NCBI GenBank assembly: GCA_963663525.2
Contig: CAXXHC010000002.1
Coordinates: 248,001 to 312,000 of the forward strand
Direction of reading: 5' to 3'
Length of the DNA: 64,000 bases
DNA from: G963663525 sp963663525
GTDB lineage: Bacteria > Myxococcota_A > SURF-8 > G963663525
Part shown: positions 51,204 to 62,082 of the stretch, piece after piece
Layout: each line of letters opens with the position of its first letter
Numbering within the stretch: position 1 is the stretch's first letter
Translations under genes and position numbers: made by a program
The notes under the pieces: model-generated
What the model saw: only the letters and a program-made list of their open reading frames with translations
Databases searched by the model: none
Told to the model about the DNA's origin: nothing

Positions 51204-52199
51204 TCAATCGATGAGGTGGCCGATGCGCCCGATGCGCATCCCATCCTGCGGCCCGGAAGACCACCACACGACGAGGGCTTTCCCCTTCACGTTATCCATG
51301 GGCACCTGCCCCCAGACACGGCTGTCCGAGGAGTTGTCGCGGTTGTCGCCCATCACGAAGAGGTGGTTTTCCTCGACCTTGTACCGCTTGATGGGAAACA
51401 GCGGGCTAACCACGTCGGGAGAACTGTAAAACACCTCGTAGGCGTGCTCGCCCCAGACCTGTTTGTACAGGATGCCGGGCATGTCCTCCTGGTCGTGACT
51501 AAGGTTGTGGGACTGTCCATCGGAAGTGGTAACGACTTCGCCGTTGACTCTCACTGTGTGGCCCCGAACCTCGATTTCGTCGCCGGGCACGCCGATGACC
51601 CGCTTGATGTAATCTTTATCCGGGTCGTTGGGATACACGAAGACGATGACGTCTCCATGCTCCGGTAGATCCCAGCTTGTAACCCAGCGGTTGACGAGCG
51701 GAATACGGATACCATAGGAAAGCTTGTTCACGAAAATGTAATCGCCCACAAGCAGGGTGGGAACCATGGAACTCGAAGGAATTTTAAAGGCTTCCAGCAC
51801 GAAAGTACGCAAAAACAGCGCGATCAGCACCGCGACCACCAACGACTCGACCCACTCCCGCGTAGGGCTTTTCACGTAGGCCGAGAAGTCCCCCTGCAAC
51901 AGTCGGTCCAGCTCGGCGATACCCTCTTCCAACCCCTCGCGATGGTCCGATCTGCGGGCGTCGTCGAGATTTTCCAGTACTTCCACCAACGGCTGCAACT
52001 GGTCGAGCGTCAATTTTTTACGGGCTTTTCGCAGGATGCGCCGCCCCTCTTTGAGACCGTACAAGGCTTCTTTTTTCAATTTCGATACGGATGAAGACAA
52101 CGCAACCGCTCCCGTGCTTCCGGTGCTTGGCGGGCCAAAATGCGTTCGATGGAGAAACGAAGCGTCTTTCAGCGGGACAAACCGGGTGATAAGGATCAC
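51204..52199 (-). CDS. lepB: signal peptidase I
   Basis: 331 residues from a GTG at 52199; a TTG at about 52105 with GGGAG upstream is an alternative that removes 32 unsupported residues. After a ~100-residue charged helical N-terminus comes a membrane anchor (WVESLVVAVLIALFLRTFVLEAFKIP). The catalytic Ser lies in IPSSSMVPTLLVGDYIFVNK and the catalytic Lys in DYIKRVIGVPGDEIEV; box E is VMGDNRDNSSDSRVWG. It cleaves Sec/Tat signal peptides in the periplasm. The long soluble N-terminal extension is unusual for the family. Confidence 0.93.
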   Translation of the reverse strand: MILITRFVPLKDASFLHRTHFGPPSTGSTGAVALSSSVSKLKKEALYGLKEGRRILRKARKKLTLDQLQPLVEVLENLDDARRSDHREGLEEGIAELDRLLQGDFSAYVKSPTREWVESLVVAVLIALFLRTFVLEAFKIPSSSMVPTLLVGDYIFVNKLSYGIRIPLVNRWVTSWDLPEHGDVIVFVYPNDPDKDYIKRVIGVPGDEIEVRGHTVRVNGEVVTTSDGQSHNLSHDQEDMPGILYKQVWGEHAYEVFYSSPDVVSPLFPIKRYKVEENHLFVMGDNRDNSSDSRVWGQVPMDNVKGKALVVWWSSGPQDGMRIGRIGHLID

Positions 52200-52346
52200 T
52201 TTTCATGCCGTGCTTCCAACGTCGGCCCGAAACACAGCATCATGTGGGTGATTATAGGAACGCTTCCCACGCGACGCAAGGAAAGATCCCCGATTCGAAG
52301 CAACCTTTCGCATCTTTGCATGAAGTTGCACGAAACGGCACAAAAA

Positions 52347-52372
52347 AACGCCCCCTCGAAGGAGGGAGCGTT
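52347..52372 (-). terminator. intrinsic terminator
   Basis: AACGCCCCCTC / GAGGGAGCGTT with a GAAG loop and one mismatch, followed on the minus strand by a run of Ts (complement of 52342-52348). It lies 25 bp after the stop of the barrel-protein gene. Confidence 0.88.
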
Positions 52373-52396
52373 GGAAAATGCAGGAAAAAATCCGGT

Positions 52397-53788
52397 CTAG
52401 AAGTAGGCCAGCAGACCGATGGTGACCATGATTCCGTGAAAGGTTTCGGGAATCGGGATGCTGTCGCCGTAGAGGTTGGCGTTGGCATCGTCGTTGTAGA
52501 ACAAGGGGTTTGAATTGTTGGTGTAGTTCACGTCGAGATCGCTTTGCCCGCTGGAGTCCCTTCCGCTGTCGAAGGAGTGTTGCAGCGTGTAGCGCGCTTC
52601 GACGCTCAAGCCGATGTGCTCGGTAAGCAGGTAATCGAAACCCGCACCCGTGAGGAAGTCCAAGGCAAAAAAGCTTTTGTCTTCTTCGGGTTTCAAATTG
52701 AGCTTAAGCACACAGTTGCCCGCATTAATACCGTTCTCGTACGGTCCAGCGCAAGCAGCGTAATTTGTCGGATTGTCGTTGGAGTCGAACTGGTCGGCGG
52801 TACGTGTCAGCCATTGGGAGTTCATGTCGTCGAAGCTGTATTCGTGGTAGGAATACCCCAAACCGGCGTAAAAGTAGGGCAGAAAACGTCCCTTCGGGGG
52901 ACGGAATTTCACGGCGAAATCCATCGGGATTTTCATCGCCTGGAATTTCGCCTCGGTGGTGCGGACTTCGATCACGGACAAAGTCGGTACCGGATTGCCG
53001 TTTTCATCACCGGTGTAGGTGTTGATTTTCTTCTTGTTCTGCGAGGCGTACTTCGATCCCAGCGTGGTAGCGAAACCGGAAGAGAACATGATTCCCATCC
53101 AGGGCAGCACGTGGTACTCGGCATCGACGATGAAATGCAGGTAGTCGGGTCGGAAGTAGAGGATATCGTCCTCATCCTTGGTGGGACCGACGTTGATTTC
53201 GTAGCCCGTGCGAAAATGGAAGAACGCGGTCTTCGGTTTTTCGGAAATGTGCAGTCCACGAAGCAGTTGCTGGGTGATGTCCGGCTGCACGCCTTTGTCC
53301 TCCAGGGCGATGGCGATCACGGCGGAACGTAGCGAGCCGATCAACTCGTCGCTTTTGCCCACGAGATTCTGGTTGGAACGCCGCTCGACGCGCAACGTTT
53401 CGGTGTTGATGATCTCCAGGTTGATGAGATACGTGGACCCCACCTGTCCCAGAGAACCTTTGAGCAGGTACGGCGCGTTGAGCGCCTGGCCGACCTTGCC
53501 GATCTGGTCGTCGCCTTCCTCCACACCAAGAAGCTGTTTTTGTTCTTCCAGGGTCAGGATGGCGGCCAGCGTGTCGCGGGTCACGATGTCGTATTTGTCG
53601 AGGCGCTCCAACTCCATGGCGACCAGATCGGTCAGGCTTTTGGCGATGTCTTCGCCTACGCCGTTGGCTTTGAGATCCAGCACGATGAGGCGGGGTTTGC
53701 CCTCGCCTTCCTGGGCCACGGACGGAGCAGCCATGGCGCAGACCAGCAAAACGGCGAGCGATGCAAGGAAAACAGCTTTGGACGGCAT
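52397..53788 (-). CDS. periplasmic/outer-membrane protein: CsgG/TolB-like N-domain plus beta-barrel
   Basis: 463 residues from the ATG at 53788 (AAGGAGACG upstream). The signal peptide VFLASLAVLLVCAMAAPSVA is followed by RLIVLDLKANGVGEDIAKSLTDLVAMELERLDKYDIVTRDTLAAIL. This resembles the CsgG/FlgO/TolB-N sandwich that assembles on membranes. From about residue 200 the sequence alternates as in a barrel (YLHFIVDAEYHVLPWMGIMFSSGFATTLG; FLPYFYAGLGYSYHEYSF) and ends with an aromatic residue (GLLAYF), typical of BAM substrates. The function is unknown. It is a single-gene unit with its own terminator. Confidence 0.7.
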   Translation of the reverse strand: MPSKAVFLASLAVLLVCAMAAPSVAQEGEGKPRLIVLDLKANGVGEDIAKSLTDLVAMELERLDKYDIVTRDTLAAILTLEEQKQLLGVEEGDDQIGKVGQALNAPYLLKGSLGQVGSTYLINLEIINTETLRVERRSNQNLVGKSDELIGSLRSAVIAIALEDKGVQPDITQQLLRGLHISEKPKTAFFHFRTGYEINVGPTKDEDDILYFRPDYLHFIVDAEYHVLPWMGIMFSSGFATTLGSKYASQNKKKINTYTGDENGNPVPTLSVIEVRTTEAKFQAMKIPMDFAVKFRPPKGRFLPYFYAGLGYSYHEYSFDDMNSQWLTRTADQFDSNDNPTNYAACAGPYENGINAGNCVLKLNLKPEEDKSFFALDFLTGAGFDYLLTEHIGLSVEARYTLQHSFDSGRDSSGQSDLDVNYTNNSNPLFYNDDANANLYGDSIPIPETFHGIMVTIGLLAYF

Positions 53789-54150
53789 TCGTCTCCTTCC
53801 CTTCTTTTCGTTTGAATTCATGATTCGGTATTTGCGAAATCACTTTCGATTCGCAAGTATACCATCTTGACACGCAGATGTCCGAAAAAATTCATTTTCC
53901 GTGGAAATCAGGCAGGATTTTTTGTAGGAAAAAGTGCAGGTCGGGTGGTTTTCACCCGAAAAAAGGGGCTGTTTTCGAAAATTGTCAGGTGAAAATTTTG
54001 TTGGAGCAAGTCTCCCGACTTGCTCCGCAGGTTCATGCCGTCGGGTTGGAAACCCGACGCGAAACAAGCGGTTCAGGTCAGGAGACCTGAACCAACGAAT
54101 CAGGTGGAAATCAGGCAGGATTTTTCCGTTTTTAGGCCGATGAAAGCCGT
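53789..54150. repeat. intergenic REP cluster flanked by direct repeats
   Basis: Hairpins: TCGGGTG/CACCCGA (53941-53959), GGAGCAAGTC/GACTTGCTCC (54003-54026), GTCGGGTT/AACCCGAC (54040-54058) and GGTTCAGGTC/GACCTGAACC (54070-54093). The group is bracketed by a 22-bp direct repeat starting GTGGAAATCAGGCAGG at 53901-53922 and 54104-54125. It may terminate the histidine-kinase transcript. Confidence 0.8.
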
Positions 54151-56868
<2,718 letters not shown>

Positions 56869-57089
56869 ATTCGCAAAAAATCGCGTGTTGGAGTTGTTTT
56901 CTTTATCGCAACGACAGTCAACTGTTCAAATAAGCAACACTTTACGCAATGATACTGAGAAGACATTGCCTTGTCAACAATTCAAGCGTCAAGTGTAAAC
57001 AATTCAAACAGCTTTGAAGACTTTACGAGAATTTTCCCGTCTCGATCGTAAAAATCCCCAACCTTGTTTTTCGTAACCGGTGTGTGCGT

Positions 57090-57773
57090 TTATCGACTGG
57101 TCATCCTGCAATCTTCGCTATCTTCATCCCACACGAAGTTGTTTTCCGCGTCGCACGATTCGCAATGGTCACCCACATATCCGAAATCACAGGTGCACAC
57201 CACAGCACCTTCGATGAGGTCGCAGTCGCCGTGCTGGCTGCACGAGTTGACGAGGCAGGATGTATCCGCCACGCATTCGTTATCTTCCGAGTGGTAACCG
57301 GCGAGGCAGTCCCCACAATAAACTTCGCCCAGCGGACCGTTTTCACCATCACTAACATGGCATTCTTTATTCTGGTCGGCGCAGTCCGTGTCCACTTCGC
57401 ACGCGGGGTCGCAATTTCCTTCACCATCGGGAAGATAGCCGTAATCGCAGACGCACTCGTCCGCTCGCTCGTCGCAACGGAAATGCAGGTCGGCGTTGCA
57501 GGGATTGGAATCGCAATAGTTCGTAGCCCCGGCGGCTTCTTCCTCTTCCACACCGTCTTCGTCGCCGTCGGTGTTCGGGTCGTCGTCGCCACTCGTGGAT
57601 ACGCACACATCGTTCACGCATTTCAAACCCTTGCCGGGCAGACAGGAGGAGTATTCGTCTCCTTCTTTCGCGCAGGGCTGACCTTCCCCTCCGACATCCG
57701 GCAAACCGATATTGCAGCCAGCCAACATCGCGAAAAGACACAGGATTCCAAGTATCGTTCGTGGATCGTTCAT
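57090..57773 (-). CDS. EGF-like Cys-rich lipoprotein
   Basis: 227 residues from the ATG at 57773, only 4 bp after the SH3-protein stop. The signal peptide has lipobox CLFAMLAGC. A short acidic tether (DDDPNTDGDEDGVEEEE) separates an N-terminal Cys module from EGF-like units: CDSNPCNADLHFRCDERADECVCDYGYLPDGEGNC, then CLVNSCSQHGDCDLIEGAVVCTCDFGYVGDHCESC. It is probably an outer-membrane surface protein for adhesion or binding. The two-gene operon suggests joint function with the upstream SH3 protein. Confidence 0.8.
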   Translation of the reverse strand: MNDPRTILGILCLFAMLAGCNIGLPDVGGEGQPCAKEGDEYSSCLPGKGLKCVNDVCVSTSGDDDPNTDGDEDGVEEEEAAGATNYCDSNPCNADLHFRCDERADECVCDYGYLPDGEGNCDPACEVDTDCADQNKECHVSDGENGPLGEVYCGDCLAGYHSEDNECVADTSCLVNSCSQHGDCDLIEGAVVCTCDFGYVGDHCESCDAENNFVWDEDSEDCRMTSR

Positions 57774-57777
57774 GGTC

Positions 57778-59574
57778 TCACCACCTTCCCGAAAGACCGA
57801 AAGCGAAACCGTCGCCCCGTTGTCCCGGCCCGAACCACAACCCGTAGGACTTGTCATCCTCGTCTCGTGTGGCCTCCGAGTCCGGTTCCGCAACCACGTC
57901 GGAATCGTCCAGCGTGACCTTCCCGGCCTGGGAGTCGAAGATCAGCAGTCCCGCACCGGCCAGGGCAAGTGCGCCGCCGACGGAAAACGACGCGATGGCG
58001 ACGCCGGACCAGGTTTTGTTGTTGCTTTTCGCACCGGGCGAAAGATTCTGCTTGTAATCGTCGCCGGATTTGTAAGCCATGGCGATGCCTGCCCCGCCTA
58101 AACCGCACAATGCGACGCCGGTCCCCAGGGCGCTCCACCCTGCGATGGAAAGCGGCCCGATACCCTTACGTTTTTCCTGTTTTTCCCCCGGTTTTCGGAC
58201 CTTGTAGCGATCGTCCCTGGAATATTTCGGCTTTTTCGAATGCGCTACGGGCTTTTTCTTCGGTGGTTTGGAAACCGGAGCCGCAGCAACGACGGGAGTT
58301 AGCGCGGGAGTCGCCGCCTCCCCTTCCTTTTTGTACAGCATTTTAATCGAGGTGGTCATCAACACTCGTAACGTATTGATATCACCAAGCATCTGGTCGT
58401 TGACCTTTTTGATGAATTCCTTTTCCACCACGTTGAAACGCCGCAGTTCGACGAACCATTCCTGCTCTTCGTATTCGACTTCGCCGACCAGCATTTCCCC
58501 GACGCCCATGCGAATGCCGAACAGTCCCAGGCATTCGGTGTCTTTGGGATTGCACGGCTCGGTGTAGGACGTCTCTTTCATGGTTTTCGAAAAACTCGGC
58601 CTTGCGTACAGCTCTTTGTACGAAAAACGCTTGGCCTGCCGTGAGGTGAATTTGCGGATTTCCCTGTAATCCTCTTTCGGCATTTTCTTTCGTGGGTATT
58701 TGACCCATACGGCGAGTTTTTCGAGGTTTCCCTCGTTGCCGGGCAACGGCGACCAGATCGAACGATCCGACAGCGTGACCGATTTCGTCGGCAACCAGCC
58801 CTCCGTATTGTCCGAAAATCGCAATTTGATCCAGTTTTTGTCGGAAATCTTGCGAATTACAACGGCCTCTTCCCCTTCGATCGACTGCCGAACGGGAATT
58901 GATCCGGCAAGCCCCATCGAAAAAATCGGCTGCACCTGTTTCACAAGCGCGTATTCCTTGCGTCCTTTGTATTCTAGATCTTTCCTTGCCACCCATTCGA
59001 TGCTGACGAGCATTCGGAGCGTCCATCCCACCTCGTCGTTTTCGAAACGCAGTTTGACCCAGGTGTTGGTTTTGCTGTATTCGATGATTTCGACCCGCTC
59101 ACCCTCGCTGACGCGCCGGGCTTTCGGGGCTTTCTTTGCGGGTTCGGTGCGCAGAAACGTGGCTTCTTTGAACACGGCGATTTCGGCGAAAGTCTTTCGC
59201 TTTTCCTCCAACTCCCTCTTTTTTCTCTCGATTTCCGCCTTGCTGCGTTTCTCGATAGCCACCAGTCGGGCCGGCACCCAGCCTTCCGTGCCATCGTCGA
59301 AGCGAAGTTTTACCCAGCGCTTGGTATCTTCCAGCACCAACCCTTCTTCATCGCTGTTGGTTTTCCGAATGGTGGGCGAACTGAGGTCCGGTTCTCCGCG
59401 AATCGACGTTTTATGCGTCATCACGCCGAAATTGATGGTTTCTCCCGTATCGACAACGGCGGCTTCATTTTCCGGGCCTTCTTCCGCCCAAGCGTTGCCT
59501 ATACCACCCTCGTTTCCCAACGTAGCGATCAGAAAACCGGATAAAATCCCAACGAATAGCAATGCCTTTTTCAT
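57778..59574 (-). CDS. secreted/membrane protein with three SH3-like repeats and C-terminal helices
   Basis: 598 residues from the ATG at 59574. A signal peptide (ALLFVGILSGFLIATLG) is followed by three bacterial SH3 modules recognisable by W(V/I)KLRF(D/E/S)..(T/E)EGW: RWVKLRFDDGTEGWVPARLV, TWVKLRFENDEVGWTLRMLV, and NWIKLRFSDNTEGWLPTKSV. A coiled-coil (IERKKRELEEKRKTFAEI) lies between the first two. A Lys/Pro-rich stretch (about 455-505) leads to two C-terminal hydrophobic helices (GWSALGTGVALCGLGGAGIAMA and SGVAIASFSVGGALALAGAGLLIF). SH3b domains commonly bind peptidoglycan. No enzyme domain is visible. Confidence 0.75.
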   Translation of the reverse strand: MKKALLFVGILSGFLIATLGNEGGIGNAWAEEGPENEAAVVDTGETINFGVMTHKTSIRGEPDLSSPTIRKTNSDEEGLVLEDTKRWVKLRFDDGTEGWVPARLVAIEKRSKAEIERKKRELEEKRKTFAEIAVFKEATFLRTEPAKKAPKARRVSEGERVEIIEYSKTNTWVKLRFENDEVGWTLRMLVSIEWVARKDLEYKGRKEYALVKQVQPIFSMGLAGSIPVRQSIEGEEAVVIRKISDKNWIKLRFSDNTEGWLPTKSVTLSDRSIWSPLPGNEGNLEKLAVWVKYPRKKMPKEDYREIRKFTSRQAKRFSYKELYARPSFSKTMKETSYTEPCNPKDTECLGLFGIRMGVGEMLVGEVEYEEQEWFVELRRFNVVEKEFIKKVNDQMLGDINTLRVLMTTSIKMLYKKEGEAATPALTPVVAAAPVSKPPKKKPVAHSKKPKYSRDDRYKVRKPGEKQEKRKGIGPLSIAGWSALGTGVALCGLGGAGIAMAYKSGDDYKQNLSPGAKSNNKTWSGVAIASFSVGGALALAGAGLLIFDSQAGKVTLDDSDVVAEPDSEATRDEDDKSYGLWFGPGQRGDGFAFGLSGRW

Positions 59575-59782
59575 CCGCCGTCCTTTGTTGCTTGTCGGTG
59601 ACGCGCGCCCCCTGGGGTGACGGTCTGACGACCATCTTTCCCCAATCACTATAGCATGATTGTGCCCGTTCGTACCCGGCTAAAATAGCAACAATAGGCC
59701 GGATTGTCCAGGGATTCGGCGATCCGATTCCCGGACTCCGGTCTTTTCACGATTTTCGAACGCAGCCACCAGGAAAATAATC

Positions 59783-61705
59783 CTACAGCAAGCCGCTACG
59801 CACGATGAGATCGTTGACACGCCGGGCAAAGGCTTGCGGATCTTGCACTTTCGACCCTTCCGCGAGCACGGCCTGATCGTACAAAAGCCATGAAAAATCC
59901 GCAACTTTCGGATCTTCCGCATTCGCTTCGAACAGCGTATGGAGGGTTTTCACCGCCGGATGGTCGGGATTGATTTCCAGGATGCGCGGGGATGCGCCGA
60001 TCTCGTCCTCGCGGCCCAGACGCTTCATCAGATTTTCCATATATGCGCTGTTGCCCTCTTCTCTGGCGACGAGGCAGGCGGCGCTTTCCTTGAGGCGATG
60101 GCTCAGGCGAACCTCGCTGACCGGTTCGATGGTTTGATTCAGGAATTCCAGAAGATTTCCGAATGTCTTCTTCTTTTCCTCTTCTTCGGCTTTTTCTTCG
60201 TCGTCGAGCTTGATATCCCCTTTGTCGATGGCTTTGAAGGGTTTTCCTTTGTATTCCCGCAAACTGCCGATGGCCCACTCGTCCACCGGGTCGGTCATCA
60301 GCAACACGTCGAAACCCTTTTCCCGCAAGGATTCGAGATATGGAGATTTTTCCAGAGTCTCGCGGTTTTCTCCGACCAGGTAGTAGATTTCCTCCTGCTT
60401 CGAAGGCATGGCCTCGTAGTATTGTTGCAGGGTCACGAATTCACCCGCCGGTTTCGCCACCGAAGGATACAGCGCCAACTCGGCCAGATCGTCGCGGCGA
60501 TTCCAGTCGATGTAGATGCCCTCTTTGAGAATTGCTCCGAAATTCTTGTAAAATTTCAAATAGTTGTCGTAATCCTTGGCCAGCATATCTTTGAGTGAGG
60601 ACAGGATTTTCCCGACGAGATTCTTCCGAATCGTTTCCACCACGCGATTTTGCTGGAGCAACTCCCGCGAGACGTTCAACGGCAGGTCCGAGGCATCCAC
60701 CACGCCGTGCACGAAACGAAGGTAGGGGGGCAGCAGGTCTTCGCAATCGTCCATCACGAACACCCGCTTGATGTAGAGATTCAGCCCGTTTTTACGCTCT
60801 GGTTCGAAGAGGGCGAAAGGCCGCTCCTGCGGAATGAACAAAAGGGCTTTGAATTCGATGTTTCCTTCGGCGGAATAGTGGATCACTTTGGCGGGATCGT
60901 GCATATCCTTCGAAAGATGTTTGTAGAAATCGTGGTACTCCTCCGGTTTGACCTCGGCCTTGTTCCGCAACCAGATGGCCTGCCCGGAATTGAGCGTTTT
61001 CTCCTCGATTGTCGGTTCGGCAGTCTCCGCGTCGCCGTTCTCGCCCTCCTCCTTCGGCGGAGGAGGAATCTCCACGTCCATCACCACCGGATGCTCGATG
61101 AAGTCGGAGAACTTCTTGACGATGTTCTGAACCCGCCACTCGTTGAGGTAGTCTTTTTTGTCCTCTTTCAGATGCAAAATCACGTCGGTGCCGCGCGTGG
61201 CTTTTTCGATGGTTTCGATGGAATACTCCCCTTCCCCGTCGCTTTTCCACCGCACGCCTGCGTTGGGATCGCCCGCCATGCGGGATTCCACCGTCACTTC
61301 GTCAGCAACGATGAACGAGGAATAGAAACCGAGACCGAACTGCCCGATCAATTCCGGCACGTTCGCGGCGTCGGTTTCCTGCAATTTCGCGAGGAATGCC
61401 GACGTGCCGGATTTGGCAACGGTACCGATGTTTTCGATCACCGAATCCCGATCCATGCCGATTCCGTTGTCCCGAATGGTGAGGGTTCCGGCTTCGGAAT
61501 CGGCAAGGATTTTGATTTTCCAGTCGCCGTCGCCTTCCAAAACTTCCGGCTCCGTGATGGACTGGAAGCGGATTTTGTCGATGGCGTCGCTGGCGTTGCT
61601 GATGAGTTCGCGCAGAAATATTTCCTCATTGGAGTACAGGGAGTGCACGATGAGTTCCATCATGCGTTTCATTTCGGCTTTGAATTCGTGGGTTTCAACC
61701 GTCAT
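59783..61705 (-). CDS. htpG: HSP90-family chaperone HtpG
   Basis: 640 residues from the ATG at 61705 (AAGGA upstream); the 33-codon upstream extension is unsupported. GHKL ATPase motifs: ELISNASDAIDKIRF, IRDNGIGMDRDSVIENIGTVAKSGT, GQFGLGFYSSFIVAD, and RGTDVILHLKED. The middle domain has RVFVMDDCEDLLPPYLRFVHGVVDASDLPLNVSRE. There is a small insertion rich in Pro/Glu around residues 240-265 (PPPKEEGENGDAETAEPTIEE). It is an ATP-dependent cytoplasmic chaperone of normal length. Confidence 0.97.
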   Translation of the reverse strand: MTVETHEFKAEMKRMMELIVHSLYSNEEIFLRELISNASDAIDKIRFQSITEPEVLEGDGDWKIKILADSEAGTLTIRDNGIGMDRDSVIENIGTVAKSGTSAFLAKLQETDAANVPELIGQFGLGFYSSFIVADEVTVESRMAGDPNAGVRWKSDGEGEYSIETIEKATRGTDVILHLKEDKKDYLNEWRVQNIVKKFSDFIEHPVVMDVEIPPPPKEEGENGDAETAEPTIEEKTLNSGQAIWLRNKAEVKPEEYHDFYKHLSKDMHDPAKVIHYSAEGNIEFKALLFIPQERPFALFEPERKNGLNLYIKRVFVMDDCEDLLPPYLRFVHGVVDASDLPLNVSRELLQQNRVVETIRKNLVGKILSSLKDMLAKDYDNYLKFYKNFGAILKEGIYIDWNRRDDLAELALYPSVAKPAGEFVTLQQYYEAMPSKQEEIYYLVGENRETLEKSPYLESLREKGFDVLLMTDPVDEWAIGSLREYKGKPFKAIDKGDIKLDDEEKAEEEEKKKTFGNLLEFLNQTIEPVSEVRLSHRLKESAACLVAREEGNSAYMENLMKRLGREDEIGASPRILEINPDHPAVKTLHTLFEANAEDPKVADFSWLLYDQAVLAEGSKVQDPQAFARRVNDLIVRSGLL

Positions 61706-62082
61706 GTCCGTGTCCTTTCCGTTGAGAAATATCCTTGGAAAACAAGCAGTTCCGATAATGTCCACAAGACCGGAAAAGTGTAAGCATCCTCTTTGGCAAG
61801 TCAAGGGTACCCAAGGCCAACCGGCACCGGTAGTGCGGTTTTTCGACGCAATGCGCCGTTGCCTGGAACGCTCTTTTACGAAACCGAAACCGTTTTCACA
61901 TCAACATTTGCTATCTAGTAGTTGATTGGTTATAATTTTGGGCACTTAGAAACGTGACGCGGTATGACGTTTCGACGAGACGAATGAAAAACGGAAATCA
62001 ATAGCAGGTTGAAGGCATTCGATCGCCCCGTGGCGTGAAAGTTATAATTTGTCGCCGGCCCGCAAGTTTCGAGGAGGTTCCG
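61706..62082. promoter_or_regulatory. divergent promoter region of htpG and the HEAT-repeat gene
   Basis: 377 bp without a gene; open frames here extend from htpG or from minus-strand shadows. It contains the plus-strand promoter at 61908-61936. No CIRCE-type heat-shock element was noticed. Confidence 0.55.
61908..61936 (+). promoter_or_regulatory. sigma70-type promoter
   Basis: TTGCTA (61908-61913), a 17-bp spacer and a perfect TATAAT (61931-61936), pointing at the gene starting at 62083. Confidence 0.6.

Noticed and set aside
59714..59740. Hairpin downstream of htpG (GGGATTCGG/CCGATTCCC) as terminator
   Set aside because: It contains a central mismatch and no T-tract follows on the minus strand.
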